This document shows positions 24,205 to 36,330 of a stretch of 64,000 bases of DNA, piece after piece. The notes under the pieces are model-generated. The model did no database searches. It saw nothing but the letters and a program-made list of their open reading frames with translations, and was not told the DNA's origin. The stretch comes from Ochotona curzoniae (lineage: Eukaryota > Chordata > Mammalia > Lagomorpha > Ochotonidae). Position 1 is the first letter of the stretch; the number at the start of each line of letters is the position of its first letter. The stretch lies in the NCBI RefSeq assembly GCF_017591425.1, contig NW_024466512.1, positions 22,187,501-22,251,500 of the forward strand. Reading direction: 5' to 3'. A program made the position numbers and the translations under genes.

Positions 24205-24530
24205 CCTACTTATCTGTATATTTATTTAAGAGGTAGAGACACACAGAAAGAACCAGAAGAACCAGGGAGAGAGAATGATCTCTTTATCTGTTGGTTCACT
24301 CTCCAAATGCCTTCGATGGTTAGAGCTGGCCAGACAGAAGCCAGGAGTGAGGAATTAACTCCAGGTCTCTACATGGATGGCAAGTGCATTATCGACTTGA
24401 GCCATCACCTGCTTCCTCCCAAAGTGCTCATTAGTGGGAAGCTAGAATCAGGAGTGAAGCTGGGACTTGAATCCAGGCACTCTGATATGGAAACCAAGCA
24501 TCTTAAACACTAGGGCAAAGGCCTTCTGCC
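24205..24530 (-). repeat. C-type SINE inside old L1
   Basis: Tail atttatttaagaggtagaga at left, body actctccaaatgccttcgat, head aacactagggcaaaggcc. Splits an ancient L1 fragment. Confidence 0.75.
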
Positions 24531-24593
24531 TCCCCCAACCCCCAGTTCCAGTTTATGTTTAAATGATACTCCATTGTTTATATATGTCACATT

Positions 24594-24637
24594 TTAAGAT
24601 TTATTTGAAAGGCAGAGTTACACACACATACAGAGAA

Positions 24638-24678
<41 letters not shown>

Positions 24679-24790
24679 CTTTCATGGGCTGTTCTTGACT
24701 GCTTTCCCAGGCCAAAGGTAGGGAGCTGAAGGGAAAGCGGGGCTGATGGGATTAGAGCCTGCAGCTCTGCTCTGTGCCATGTTTCTGTCA
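24594..24790 (-). repeat. Partial C-type SINE with (GA)n
   Basis: Tail ttaagatttatttgaaaggc followed by a GA array at 24639-24676, then ttgactgctttcccaggcc; central part missing. Confidence 0.7.
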
Positions 24791-24856
24791 GGGACTTAGA
24801 TGAAGATATAGGATGTCCAGCTCCTCACACATTTATTTTAAAGGAGACATTGCCTT

Positions 24857-24987
24857 TCTTCCCTTCTTCCCTCCCTTCTTCCCTTCTTCCCTCCCTCGCT
24901 CCCTCTCTTCCTTCCCTCCCTCCTTCCTTCCCTCATTTCCTCCTTCCCTCCTTTCCTCCTTCCCTTCTTCCCTTTCTTTTTTTTTAA
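24857..24987. repeat. Polypyrimidine (CTTCC)n tract
   Basis: About 130 nt made almost wholly of C and T (cttcttccctcccttcttcc and variants), a low-complexity tract able in principle to form triplex DNA. Split from a further C/T stretch at 25310 by a SINE. Confidence 0.9.
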
Positions 24988-25309
24988 GATTTATTTATTT
25001 TTATTGGAAAAGCAGATATACAGAGGAGGAGCGACAGAGAGGAAAATCTTCCATCTGATGGTTCACTTCCCAAGTGACCACAATGGCTGGAGCTGAGCCA
25101 GTCCAAAGTGAGGAACTAGGAGCTTCCTCCATGTCTCCCATGCAGGTACAGGGTCCCAAAACTTTGGGCTGTCCTCAACTACTTTCCCAGGCCACGAGCA
25201 GGGAGCTGGATGGGAAGCAGGACCATCAGGATTAGAACCCGGGACCCATATGGGATCTTGGTGTGTTCAAGGCAAGGACTTAAATCACTACACTATCATG
25301 CCGGGCCCC
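24985..25309 (-). repeat. C-type SINE, young subtype
   Basis: Tail ttttaagatttatttatttt, body cccaagtgaccacaatgg, head actatcatgccgggccc. Inserted in the polypyrimidine tract, which continues on its right. Confidence 0.88.
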
Positions 25310-25331
25310 CTTCCTTTTCTTTCTTTCTTCT

Positions 25332-25653
25332 TTCTTGAGATTTATTTATTTTTACTGGAAAGGCAGTTTGTTATATATAGAGAGATAGAAAGATCTTCTG
25401 TCCACTGGTTCACTCCCCAAGTGGCTGCAATGGCTGTAGATGAGCCGATCCGAAGCCAGGATCCAGGAAATTCTGCTGGGTCACCCACAAGAGTACAGGG
25501 TCCCAATGCTTTGGGCCATCCTCTACTATTTTCCAAGGCCATAAGCAGGTAACTGGATGGGAAGTAGAGCAACCCGGATACAAACCGGCACCTGTATGGG
25601 ATCCCGACGGATCCAAGTTGAGGATTTAGCCACTAGGTTGTTGAGCCAGGCCC
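25332..25653 (-). repeat. C-type SINE, young subtype
   Basis: Tail ttgagatttatttattttta, body ccaagtggctgcaatggc, head gttgttgagccaggccc. Confidence 0.88.
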
Positions 25654-26149
25654 TCATCACGCTTTCAGAGGACAGAAAGGATTGCTAATAGGCTGAGTGA
25701 TAGAAATGATGTTTGAAATGACCTCAAGAGGCTTGAATAAATGACATTTGCAGGGGTGGATGTGGAGTCCTGCAGTCAGGTTAAAAAGATCAGAGGTGCA
25801 ACTACTGGGCTGGCTACCCTGGCCTGGGAATAAAATCATCTGAAAAGACTAAGCTTGGAGAGTGAACTCATCATGAGTCACTCGTGTGACATTGCCAGCA
25901 GCCTGGTACTCCCAGCCTGCCTTGGTAGGCAAAGAAAGCCGGGAATAAGGAAAGGTCATGGTCCGACTGGACCCCATCTTTTGCATGTTCTGTGATGTGG
26001 AATTTAAGAAAATGTTACTAATAATGGGAATGTATGATCATTGTATCTGTGGAGCAACTTGGATTTTTTTTTATATTGGAGAAGAAAAGACTTTAAGTAA
26101 CAGAGTTGTCATATGAGATGGGAATATGTTTTTATGACCCCTTACCTTT

Positions 26150-26455
26150 TGAAACTTTTATTTTTCACTTGAAAGTCAGACTTACAGAGAGAGAGACTGA
26201 GATCCCATATACTGGTTTACTCCTCACATGTCTGTAACGGCTGAAACTGAACTGATCTGAAGCTAGGAACCAGAAGTTCCTTCTGGGTCTCCCATGTGGG
26301 TTCAGGGGCTCAAGGACTTGAGGCATCCTTTGCTGCTTTCCCAGGCCATTAGCAGGGAGTTAGAGCACATGTAGAGCAGGTAGAACTCGACTGGAGCCCA
26401 CATGGGATGGCAGTGCTGCAGGCAGAGGATTGGCTCGCTATGCCATGGTTCTGTC
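26150..26455 (-). repeat. C-type SINE, old subtype
   Basis: Tail cttttatttttcacttgaaa, body ctcctcacatgtctgtaacg and ttcccaggccattagcaggg, head tatgccatggttctgtccc. Confidence 0.75.
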
Positions 26456-26639
26456 CCTGAACCCTTATCTTTCTGAAGGTTGTTATTTAAAAATGGATAT
26501 ATACTCACTGAAAAAAACAAAAGAAAAACAAATGACGGATGAATAATCCTCTTCTAGCAAATAGAAATTTTTGTGAGAACTGTGAGTGCAAAGTGTTTAA
26601 AATAGTGCATAGCATCAGTTTGCCAGAAAGAAACAAATT

Positions 26640-26940
26640 AAAGCAGTGGGAGGTATTTAGTACAGAGGCTAAGGCACCACTTAGGATATTTCTATTCCAT
26701 ATCAGAGCCCATGAGTTTAACTCTAGGCTACACCTCTATTCCAGCTTCACCTGGAATATGCACCCTGGGAGGCAGCAGGTAATGATGGGGCAGGAACTGA
26801 AATCTTTGCCATCAATGTGGAAAACCTGAACTGAGTTTCATGCTCCTAACTTCTTCCTGACCCAACCCTGGCTGCTGCAGATGTTCAAGGAGTAAACCTA
26901 CAGACAGAGCTCTTTGCCTTACAAGTAAATAAAAATTAAA
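26640..26940 (+). repeat. C-type SINE, old diverged copy
   Basis: Diverged head aggtatttagtacagaggct, middle atatgcaccctgggaggcag, and tail acaagtaaataaaaattaaa. Confidence 0.6.
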
Positions 26941-27181
26941 AACATGTTTAAAAGGGAAAAAATTCCCCCTTTCCTTATTAGAAATAGACATATCAATACT
27001 GTATGTCTTTAAATATTTGAAAGCATTTTAATTTTATAATATAATTACATAAAGCAAGTGTGCCAAAATCTTAAAATTGCTAAATATTGGAGTTCATTTT
27101 ATTGTTTTGTATACTTTATGTATTTAAAATTTTCATTCAGTTATAGCTGCTTTTTCTCAGTTCCTAACAGGAAACCATTTT

Positions 27182-27936
27182 TTTCCTGTTAATTTTTGTT
27201 ATTAATTACACTGCATTATGTGACACAGTTTCATAGGCTCTGGGATTCCCCCAACCCCTCCTCATACCCTCCCCCCATGGTAGATTCCTCCACCTTGTTG
27301 CAGTATTACAGTTCAAGTTCAGTCAAGATTCTTTCATTGCAAGCATATACCAAGCATAGAGTTTAGCACCTTATTGTCCAGATAAATTCAATGGTTTCTT
27401 GGGGAGACCATCTCTGGTCCGAAGGCAGAGCTGGCAGAATATCATCCCAACCACTTAAAAGCCACAACATAACATCAACAACAATTTACAACATTATGGA
27501 ATTGACATGGTGTTGGGTAACCAATATGTTAAAAAATGCAAGTTCTTAACTACATCCTGTGACGACTTCATTGACATTTCAATTTTAGTTTATATACAAC
27601 TGGATTCTATACACCTTAAAATGGCTATAGGGTACTATTCAGTTGTCTTGTGTCTATTTTCATTTTAGTATTTAGCAGTTTATAGCGTTGAAGCATAATT
27701 TTGCTGAACTTGGCAGATTTTAGGATAGTCTAAACTGGCTTATAACTCTAACAAGGCATATGTCAACAGTTGAAGTGCAGACCAGTTTTAAGAGGGGTGT
27801 GCAGAAAAATCTTCAATACCTTAGTGAGGAGTAACTAATCTTTGTGTCCTAACTAGTAAGGTATGTGTGAGTCCACGCTGACCGTTTCTTGTCTGGTTCA
27901 AAGCTTTCCTTGTTGTTCTCTGTCTATCTATTCTAA

Positions 27937-27985
<49 letters not shown>

Positions 27986-28243
27986 TGGGGTGGGGGGCTC
28001 TAGAGCGACCCTGATGGTCATTGCAAGAGAGGGTGGGGATCCAAAGTTGGAACTAAGTAAGAGAAAACTCCTCTCCCTTGTCCCGAAGGAAACTTACTGT
28101 TCTTCTATTTGGCTGTTGTTCCGGTGACATTGGATCCTGCGAGGAAGGATTTGGGCTTCTTCCATCCCATGTGGTAGATCCAAACGGGGGTGGATGACCT
28201 CAGAGTTCTTGGCCTCCGAAGGCACTCCAATTCCCCATACTCT
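27182..28243 (-). mobile_element. 5'-truncated L1 insertion with 15-nt target duplication
   Basis: A lagomorph-type L1 3' end on the minus strand: T-rich 3' tail at left, then gtgacacagtttcataggct, caagattctttcattgcaag and tcccaaccacttaaaagcc, and at the right gtcattgcaagagaggg. The repeat ACAGGAAACCATTTT occurs at 27167-27181 and exactly again at 28244-28258, marking both insertion edges. The copy is about 1.06 kb, holds only 3' sequence including a TG microsatellite, and encodes no intact reverse transcriptase. Confidence 0.85.
27939..27983. repeat. (TG)22 microsatellite
   Basis: Uninterrupted TG array within the truncated L1. Confidence 0.95.
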
Positions 28244-28259
28244 ACAGGAAACCATTTTA

Positions 28260-29196
28260 AAGTTGCTTAACTGCATCTTCTGTGACATACTTCTCTATAC
28301 TCTTTACTTCCATAGACATATCATGCTTGCATTGCTATTTCTGACTTTCTGTTTTTTAGGCATGATCTACTCACTATTATGAAAGTTGAAGATTGACATC
28401 TTTTATGCCACCAATCTTGTAATATAATTATGTTTGCTGTAAAATTAATATTTTGTGTTTGTTTTAAAATCCATATTTCGTGCTCACGTATGTCAGTGTG
28501 CAACCACTCCCTGTTCAGAGCCACGGTGTTGTTCTTTTCATCACAGTTCATTCCTCTTGTGATTTGTTTTTTCTTGTGTTCATACTTGCCTCGGGTATTT
28601 TGTTGTTGCTAAATTTGTTACTTATTACGATTTCATCTCCAACAGAAGTATGAAACTGGTTATTTTTTGAAATTCTTCATTTTTTGTTCCCATTATTTTG
28701 TTTTAAAAATGACAGTGACATACTTTTTGAACCCAGAATTTCTTCATTTGCGGTTATCACTAACACAATCATCCTTTTGAGTAAGTTTTAAAAAAATGTT
28801 ATTCCCTCTGGCCAATGAATTTTGTAAAGGTTCTTTCTGGAATGGCAAATTATAAAATGTTATTCCCTTTGGAAAAACAAATCAGGTGAGAAATTCCTCT
28901 TCCTCTAGATTTAATGCAATAACTCATCGGAATTGTGGCTGAGCAAGCGCATTGCAAGAAGAGATTTTGTTTTCCGTTTATGGCTCCTATGTCAAAAACT
29001 TTAGGTCAGGGAACAATTTACATGTGGCATATGTTTCTATTCCTGTCTACACTGATTAGTCCACAGGTATGTTGCAGTTAACACTGTGGAATTTTCACTC
29101 TGTCATTTTGAGAATTTTCCTCATCTCCCATCCTATATTGGATCTTTTGCTTACTGAATCTCAAGTATTCATATTCTTGGTTTTAAAATCCATTTT
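28260..29196. other. AT-rich DNA, probably old L1
   Basis: No gene. AT-rich sequence into which the younger L1 inserted; short T-rich stretches resemble diverged L1 but no family can be fixed. Confidence 0.4.
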
Positions 29197-29518
29197 TAAA
29201 AGGTTTATTTTTTTGAATTTAAAAGATTTTACAGATATAGATGGAGAGATAGAGAAAGTCTTGCATCGGCTGGTTTACTCCCCAAATGGCTACTTGGGTG
29301 GAGATGAGCCAATCTGAAGCCAGGAACCAGGAGCTTCTTTTTGAGTCTTCAAATGGATACAGGGGGCCCAAAGACTTAGGCCATCCTTTGTTTCCTTCCA
29401 AGACCACAAGCAGAGAGCTGGATCAGAAGTGGAGCAGCCAGAACATGAATCTGTTCCCATTTGGAATGCTGGCATCACAGGGTGGAGGCTTAGCCTGCTG
29501 AGTTACTGGGCTAGCCCC
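29197..29518 (-). repeat. C-type SINE
   Basis: Tail aaaaggtttatttttttgaa, body ccccaaatggctacttgg, head gagttactgggctagcccc. Confidence 0.82.
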
Positions 29519-29529
29519 ATAAATCCATT

Positions 29530-29984
29530 TTTGGTAGTGAACATTCTCTTCCAAAGAAAGGATACTTGAGAGGTAAATTTGGCAGAATGAAAATGACTTT
29601 AATTTAATCTTACAACTGATTGATATCGATATTTTATCTGGGTGTAGAATTTTAAATTTCAGATAATTTTTCCTAAGAACTTTGAAGATGTCGTTCCATC
29701 ACCTTACAGATTCCATTATTGCTGCTCAGAAGTTGGCTGCCATTCTTATTTCTAAACTGTCATAATTAATAATTATTCTTTATCCTCGTTCTTTCTAGGA
29801 AACTTCTGTTTCTTTCTTGATATTCTACAATTTAATTATTATGTGCTTTGTTCTGGCACTTTGTAAATCCCTTGTATTGGATATCCAGTAGTCTCATTCA
29901 ATCTAAAAAAAATTTATGAACTTTATTTCTGGGATAATTTACAAAATTGTTTTGTGGTAATCTACTTGTTTCTACTTTATTTTG
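29530..29984. repeat. Ancient L1 fragment
   Basis: tttgaagatgtcgttccatc, tgctgctcagaagttggctg and aattattatgtgctttgttc recall an old mammalian L1 segment. Diverged and interrupted by SINEs on both sides. Confidence 0.45.
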
Positions 29985-30313
29985 TTAAAAAGATGTATTT
30001 ATTTGATAAGGATGGGGAAAGAGAGAAATATAAAGGAAGAGATAAGGAGAGAGGGGGAAAAAAAACTCCAAATTTTTCATCGATTGGTACACTCCCCAAA
30101 ATGGCCTCAACAGCCAGAGCTGTTGCCAGGAGTCAGAAATCCTATCTGAATCCCCCACATGTGGGCAACGGGGGCCTACGTACTAGAGCCATTGTCTGCT
30201 TCTTCTCAGGAACAACAGTAAGGATCTAGATGAAAAGCGATATAGCCAGGACTCTAACATAAGACTTAGCATCCCCAAGGGTGGCTTAATTCACTGTCAC
30301 AAAATCTGCCCCT
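29985..30313 (-). repeat. C-type SINE, old subtype
   Basis: Tail taaaaagatgtatttatttg, body ccccaaaatggcctcaacag, head tcactgtcacaaaatctgcc. Confidence 0.72.
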
Positions 30314-30387
30314 TACTCCTATTTTCTTTGTCTTCTTTTTTTCAGAGATTGAAATTTTCTGTATTCTCTGTTTCAAAATCTTATCTT

Positions 30388-30712
30388 TCCTGGGCTAGTG
30401 TTGTAGCACAGGGAGCTAAGCTGCCACCTGAAACACTAACATCTCATATCAGAGTGTTGTTTGAGTCCTGGTTGCTTATGATCCAGCTTTCTGCTAACAC
30501 ATATGGGAAGGCAGCAGAAGATGGCCCAAGTATTTGGGCCCCTGTCATGCAAGTGGGAGACCCAGATGGGGCTCTTGGTTCCAGGTTTTGGTCTGGACCA
30601 ATGTTGGCCATTGCAACCAGCTGGGGAATGATACAGCAGATAGAGGATCTCTTTCTTTCTCTTCCTCTCTATCACTCTGCCTTTGAAACAAACTAAATAT
30701 TTAAAGATAAGT
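30388..30712 (+). repeat. C-type SINE, old subtype
   Basis: Head cctgggctagtgttgtagca, body gggagacccagatggggctc, tail ctgcctttgaaacaaactaa. Confidence 0.8.
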
Positions 30713-31431
30713 AAAATGTTATCTTTATTAGTTTTCACTTTTGTGGCTGCTCTTTTTCATGATTTCATGATTCTCTTAATTTTATCTTGATAAGCTGTTA
30801 ATGTTTTTCTTCTAATGTTGCATAGCCCAATATATGTACATATTTATTAATTTCTTGGAATAAAAATTTACTATTTTCTGAATGTAACTCAAAAATATAT
30901 CCTGTTCTTGTTCATGGATATGATTTTCATTTATTTACCTGATGATATTAATTAAAGATCTTCTCTTTCCTGAAATATCTTTGATTCTTCAAAGTTTTTT
31001 TCCTTGTTGTAGTTAATTTTGACCTGTTTCAATGAAACTGCTGTAAGTAATTTTTATTCTTTCTATCAATGAGTACTCAAAAGTAAGACATGGTAATATT
31101 GCTTGGAAGCTGTGTACATGTATTTGGGATTTGTTGAATCCTGGACATCAGGGAAGAGAGAGTAGAAATCCAGATGTTTTGTGGGAGACTCCCCGATTTT
31201 CCATATCTACAGGCTTTTGGGGGATGATCAGTTCAGAGTCTCCAGCTCAAGGATCTGCACAGTTGTGGATGGTTTAGCTGCCAGTTTTCTGGAAATCAAG
31301 ATGAGGGAGATGGCGACTCCCAAACTTGACCAGCTTATTTCAATATAGGTTTAAAAACCTTATTAAAAACTTTAAACCTTATTTAAAAATAGGTTAATGC
31401 TATGAACCCAATTCTAACAATGATAAATTTT
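30713..31431. other. AT-rich DNA, no gene
   Basis: Probably old L1-derived; contains ttaaaaaccttattaaaaac short internal repeats at 31350-31400. Nothing coding seen. Confidence 0.4.
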
Positions 31432-31735
31432 TAAAAGGTTCATTTATTCAAAAAGCAGAGTGCCAGAGAGAGAGAGAGAGAGATGGAGAGATCTTCCATC
31501 CACTAGTATATTCCCTAAAAGCCTGTAACAGCTAGAGCAGAGCTAGACTGAAGCCAGGAGCCAGGAACTCCATTTGGTCTCCCACATGAGTGGCAGAAAT
31601 ACAAGCATTTGGTCCATCCTCTGGCTTCCAGGCTCATTAGCAGGATGCTGGGTCGGAAGCACAGGAACCAGAACTTCCACCAGCACTCCAGTATCCTGAG
31701 CAGCAACTTAGCTTGTTGTGCCACAGAATCGCCCC
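31432..31735 (-). repeat. C-type SINE, old subtype
   Basis: Tail aaaaggttcatttattcaaa with a GA array, body aagcctgtaacagctagagc, head tgtgccacagaatcgcccc. Confidence 0.78.
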
Positions 31736-31964
31736 AATTATCAAGTTATGATTTCCCCCCATACATGCCCACAACTGACATTATCCTGATTATGTTAAAG
31801 CAAATCTTATGTTTTATATACTTAAATCTGAAAGATTTTCACTTTATAATTGTGAGCTAAAGAAGTTTAAACTAATTTTAACATCACTGGTATATTGAAA
31901 AACTATGGTATCCATAGAAATTAATGCATATATGTATATATATACTTGTATATCTATAATCTAT

Positions 31965-32270
31965 TTTTAAAATATTTAAATATTTATTTATTTAAAAGAC
32001 AAAGTTACAGAAAGAGAGGGGGCGGACTCCAGCTGCTGATTCACTTGCCAAATGGTTGCAATGGCTAGGGCTGAGCCAGTCTCAATCCAAGAGCCAAGAG
32101 CTTTTTCCAGGTCTCTCATATGGGTGCAGAGGCCATCTTCTGCTGCTTTTCCGAACACATTAACAGGGAGTTGGATTAGAAATGGAATAGCCAGGGCTGA
32201 AACCAGCACCTGTATGGCATGTCAGAATCATAGGTGGCAGTTAATCTACTATACCACGATACTGCCCACT
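31965..32270 (-). repeat. C-type SINE, old subtype
   Basis: Tail aaatatttatttatttaaaa, body ccaaatggttgcaatggc, head taccacgatactgccc. Confidence 0.8.
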
Positions 32271-32289
32271 GGTTACACATATATATTCT

Positions 32290-32605
32290 AAAGATTTATT
32301 TATTTTTATTGGAAAGGCAGACTTAAACAGAGAAGGAGAGACAAAGAGAAATATCTTCTGTCTGCTGGCTCACTCCCCAAGTGGCTGCAATGGTGATTAT
32401 AAGCCACGAATCAGGAGCTTCTTCGAGGTCTCCCATGCAGGTGGAGGGTCCCAAAGCTTTGGGCCATCCTGTACTGTGTTCCCAGGCCACAAACAAGGAG
32501 CTGGGAGGGAAATGGAGTAGCTGGGATTAGAACCAGCACCCATATGGGATCCCAGTGTCCGCAAGGAGAGGATTTAACCATCAAGCCACTGTGCTGGGCC
32601 CTACT
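32290..32605 (-). repeat. C-type SINE, young subtype, with target duplication
   Basis: Tail aaagatttatttatttttat, head cactgtgctgggcccta. The 10-mer TATATATTCT flanks it at 32280-32289 and 32606-32615. Confidence 0.88.
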
Positions 32606-32887
32606 TATATATTCTTAGTTGTCTTATGACTTCCTTTCATTTTCCTCTTTTTATTTCTATTCCTCCTCCTCCTGCTGTTCCTCTTCACCCTGTCATCCCT
32701 TGCAGGATTCAAATAAAATATAGTTTACTGACATATTTGTTTGCTTTAGTTTACCCATTTTTTTCCCTCTTTCACTTTCAATTCCTTTACTGAAGAAGCT
32801 AGGCTATTTTCCCTGTAGTTTCATAACCAGCAGATTTCAAACTGCATCCTTTCAGTTCTTCCAGTTCTTCTGTCCAAAGTATTTTCT

Positions 32888-33234
32888 TTCTTTTTTTAAA
32901 TTTATTTTTAAGATTTATTTATTTATTGGAAAGTCAGATATACAGAGAGGAGGAGAGACAGAGAGGAAGATCTTCTGCCCGATGATTCACTCCCCAAGTG
33001 AGCGCAACGGCCTATGCTATGCCGGTCCGAAGTCAGGATCCAGGAACTTCTTCCAGGTATCCCACATGGGTGAGGGTCCCAAGGCTTTGGGCCGTCCTCG
33101 ACTGCTTTCCCAGGCCACAAGCAGGGAGCTGGATGGGAAGTGGAACTGCCGGGATTAGAACCAGCGCCCATATGGGATCCTGGCGCGTTCAAGGCAAGGA
33201 TTTTAGCCACTAGGCCATGCTGCCGGCCCCCCAC
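32888..33234 (-). repeat. C-type SINE, young subtype, with target duplication
   Basis: Tail ttaagatttatttatttatt, body ccaagtgagcgcaacggc, head catgctgccggcccc. AGTATTTTCT flanks it at 32878-32887 and 33235-33244. Confidence 0.9.
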
Positions 33235-33429
33235 AGTATTTTCTATTAAAAGATAGTTTTATCCAAGGATTCATTAGACTCAGGGTTGACAACTTCTTAT
33301 CTGGAATTACTACCTGTATAGATTTGTTTTCTATTTTCATCATGAGACAGCTAATGTTATGTTGCCTCTCTTTTTTTAAGAGGAGTTAAAAAATTAGTTT
33401 TTGCATTTATTTACATGTTAGAACTAATT

Positions 33430-33754
33430 ACTTAGGATCTGGTGCAATGGCTCAATGGTTAAATCCTCACCTTGTAAGCGCTGGGATCCCATATGGGTGC
33501 CGGTTTGTGTCCCAGTTGCTCCACTTCCCATCCAGCTCCCTGCTTGTGGTCTGAGAAAGCAGTAGAGGATGACCCACAGCCTTGGGACCCTGCACCCATG
33601 GGGCAGACCTGGAAGAAGCTCCTGACTCCTGGTTTCAGATGGGCTCAGCTGCAGCTGTTTGCAGCCACTGTTTGCAGCGGAAGGAAGATCTTTCTGTCTC
33701 TCCTTCTCTCTTAAGTCTGATCTGCATTTCCAATAAGAAATAAATCTTAAAAAA
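33430..33754 (+). repeat. C-type SINE, young subtype
   Basis: Head ggatctggtgcaatggctca, body cttcccatccagctccctgc, tail tccaataagaaataaatctt. Confidence 0.9.
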
Positions 33755-33756
33755 GA

Positions 33757-34025
33757 GAAATAATTATTTGGAAGGTAGAGTGACAGAAAGGGAGAGAGGG
33801 AGCCAGAGCACGTGTGCATGGGAGAGCTCTTCCATCTGCTTCTTCACTGGGCCAGAGCCTGGAGGCCAGAATCCCACTTGGGTCTCCGTTGTGGGTGTCA
33901 TGGCTTGAGTGCTTGAGCTGTCACTGCTGCTCCCTGGGGGCTGCTTACACTAGACACTGAACCCTGAACCCAGGTACTCCAATATGGGACATGGACATGT
34001 TAACCAGCATGCACTTGGTTGAACA
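33757..34025 (-). repeat. C-type SINE, old partial copy
   Basis: Tail-side aattatttggaaggtagagt, body ccagaatcccacttgggtct, head aaccagcatgcacttgg. Confidence 0.6.
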
Positions 34026-34079
34026 GTTGCATTTATCCCTCTTTTGCAAAATTGTCAGTCATGGATGTCCATTATCCAG

Positions 34080-35300
34080 GTTTATTATTACATTAGGGTT
34101 ACACACAAGTACTATTCCTAATCTGACCTTTATTTTTCATTTATTGGATGCAAGACTTCCATAAAGAGAAACTTCCCCTCACCTGCTAAGTGATTATCCT
34201 GAGACGCAGTTCATATAATGAACACACTAGAAAAAGCTTGATTCTTTCTCTTATCAGTTGTCTCACTTATTTGTTGATTTCCTAGCATTCTTCAAAAAAG
34301 ATCAATAAGACTTTTCTTTTAAATATAATTATTCATTCATGGATTTAAATCTATCTGATGATTTTCCATCAGTTGCAGGTATTACTCTTATTGATGTTCA
34401 ATTGTTTCATCTTTGGTCAATTTGGGACTCTAATTGATGCATAAGTCCTTTTGACATGGCCCTAACAGTGTTTGATAGCTTTCTGGTATGACAAGATTGT
34501 CAGAATCATCTTGTCCATATCATTACAGAGCTGGCCCACAAGGAGCCCTTGGTTTCTCTCAGTGCAATGTGGTATTTAAAGACCACAATATGGGGAACAG
34601 AGGTGTTTATTGCTGGCAAGTTGGTTAGTTTCTTGTCCTTTTCAATGGACAGACCATGAACTGCATTTAAAAAAATTAGCTGCATCAAAAGTTATTGATG
34701 ATCCTTCTAATTCAAATTTAGGACTATGGAGATTTTACTAATTTTCAATGATCCTCCATCTGTTTTTCTCACACCAAGAACCTCTGAGAGCATCAATCTT
34801 GCTACTTAACTTGCTTTATCAGTGTATATTCCACTAGGGACATGTGTAGAGTCAATTACTGGATTTTAAATTAGTTGAAATAGTTTCTCTCCATATGATT
34901 ATGACACTAACTCAATAGATAGGTTCATTTGTTTCATTTTACTTTTGACTTTTGAAAGATTACTTATTTGTTTGATTTGATTGTGTTATCACATAAAGGC
35001 ATTTATGTGGCTTTAAAGCCACATTTATAAAATAAGTTGCCCTCAGTGATATCTAACTTCTTTCTTATTCTCAACACCTATTTCCCGTCTTCTGCAATTG
35101 ATGACCATTTAAAAACCTTTCTTAGTTTATTCTTTCCATTTTGCAAAATGTAAACCTATGTGCTCATATTCTGCCCTTCTTTCTTAGATGAATTCTTACC
35201 TGTTATACATACTTTAATTCATTTTAATATTGACCTTTTAACAAAATGCATATGTAGGAACATGTTATATGCTCCTTAGTTTGTGTTCCATGGGTTTGTC
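34080..35300. repeat. Ancient L1-derived AT-rich sequence
   Basis: The part 34370-34680 (ttgatgttcaattgtttcat, ccttttgacatggccctaac, gatagctttctggtatgaca) resembles an old mammalian L1 region from memory. The rest is AT-rich with no gene. Confidence 0.45.
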
Positions 35301-35329
35301 TGACACTTCTTAAAGTAGAGACCCCATGG

Positions 35330-35510
35330 CCTGCCAGTAGTCTGAGTTTGAATTCCAACTCTGCCCTTTATTTGCTATGTGACTTTGGACAAATATGTTC
35401 ATCTCTCTGGGGAAATAATAAGACCTTCCTCACAAGGTGAGTGCGAATAATTCAGGAAGAGCTTTTGGCATAGTGCCCAGCATATGATAAAAGTGAGATA
35501 AATGTGAATT
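35330..35510 (+). repeat. MIR SINE
   Basis: Reads gtctgagtttgaattccaac, tgctatgtgactttggacaa, atctctctggggaaataata and tagtgcccagcatatgat, the order of a sense-strand MIR. Confidence 0.75.
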
Positions 35511-35696
35511 TCTTTCAATTGTGTTATGATTGTTTCTGGTTTTTTCTTTTGTATTTTTGTCGACTTGATGATTCCAAGAATCTTGCAAATATTAAACATA
35601 ATTTGTCTTGCCTTTCAGCTCCTGAAGGAGCAGATATATTTTGGGTGAAGTGCACTGAATATGAGCAGGGCTGTAGTCAGGCATTGCTTCCTTCTT

Positions 35697-35965
35697 TAAG
35701 TCTTAAAATTAATTTATTTGAGAGACAGAGAGACACATAATTCCTTTCTACTCACTCATTCCCTAGTGCCCCCAACATGTAGGACGGGCTGAGGATGCAG
35801 TTAGCAGCTATGAACTTAATCTAGGCCTCTTACGTGGCCAGCTTTTGCTGCCTTCTGTGGTTAACATGATCAGGAATCTGGATTCAGGCACCGGAGCTGG
35901 TCTTCAAACCCAGCTACTTCAATGTGACACATGGGTATCTTAACCACAAAGCCTCCCTCAGATTC
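35697..35965 (-). repeat. C-type SINE, old partial copy
   Basis: Tail taaaattaatttatttgaga, body cattccctagtgcccccaac, head accacaaagcctccctc. Confidence 0.65.
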
Positions 35966-36204
35966 AAGGCTCAAGCCTCTCCATTCTGCTCCCCCCGAGC
36001 TGTGTCCTGCTCTGTAAAGCCACTATTGCTTTTGGCCTTCCCAGCATAACTTCTTTGCCAAGTTCTTTCTTGTCCAAGGCTGCAACATCCCAGACTCTAT
36101 GTCCAAGTTGCTGCTGCGCCCTGAGGAAGCTTTCTTTATTTCTTGCAAAGGGTGCTCTGCTTTCGTTTCAGAGCCCTGGGGCTTAGTTGAGAGATCCACC
36201 CTTA

Positions 36205-36330
36205 GGGTCTGCATTATGGCATAAAAGGGTTAAGCCACCAGTTGCAGTGGCTGGCATCACACATGGGTCCTGGCCTGAGTCATGATCCAGTTCCCTACTA
36301 ATGTGCGAGAGGTCCATCCGACCAAAAACG
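36205..36330 (+). repeat. C-type SINE fragment
   Basis: Short diverged head part: ttaagccaccagttgcagtg ... gatccagttccctactaatg. Confidence 0.5.
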
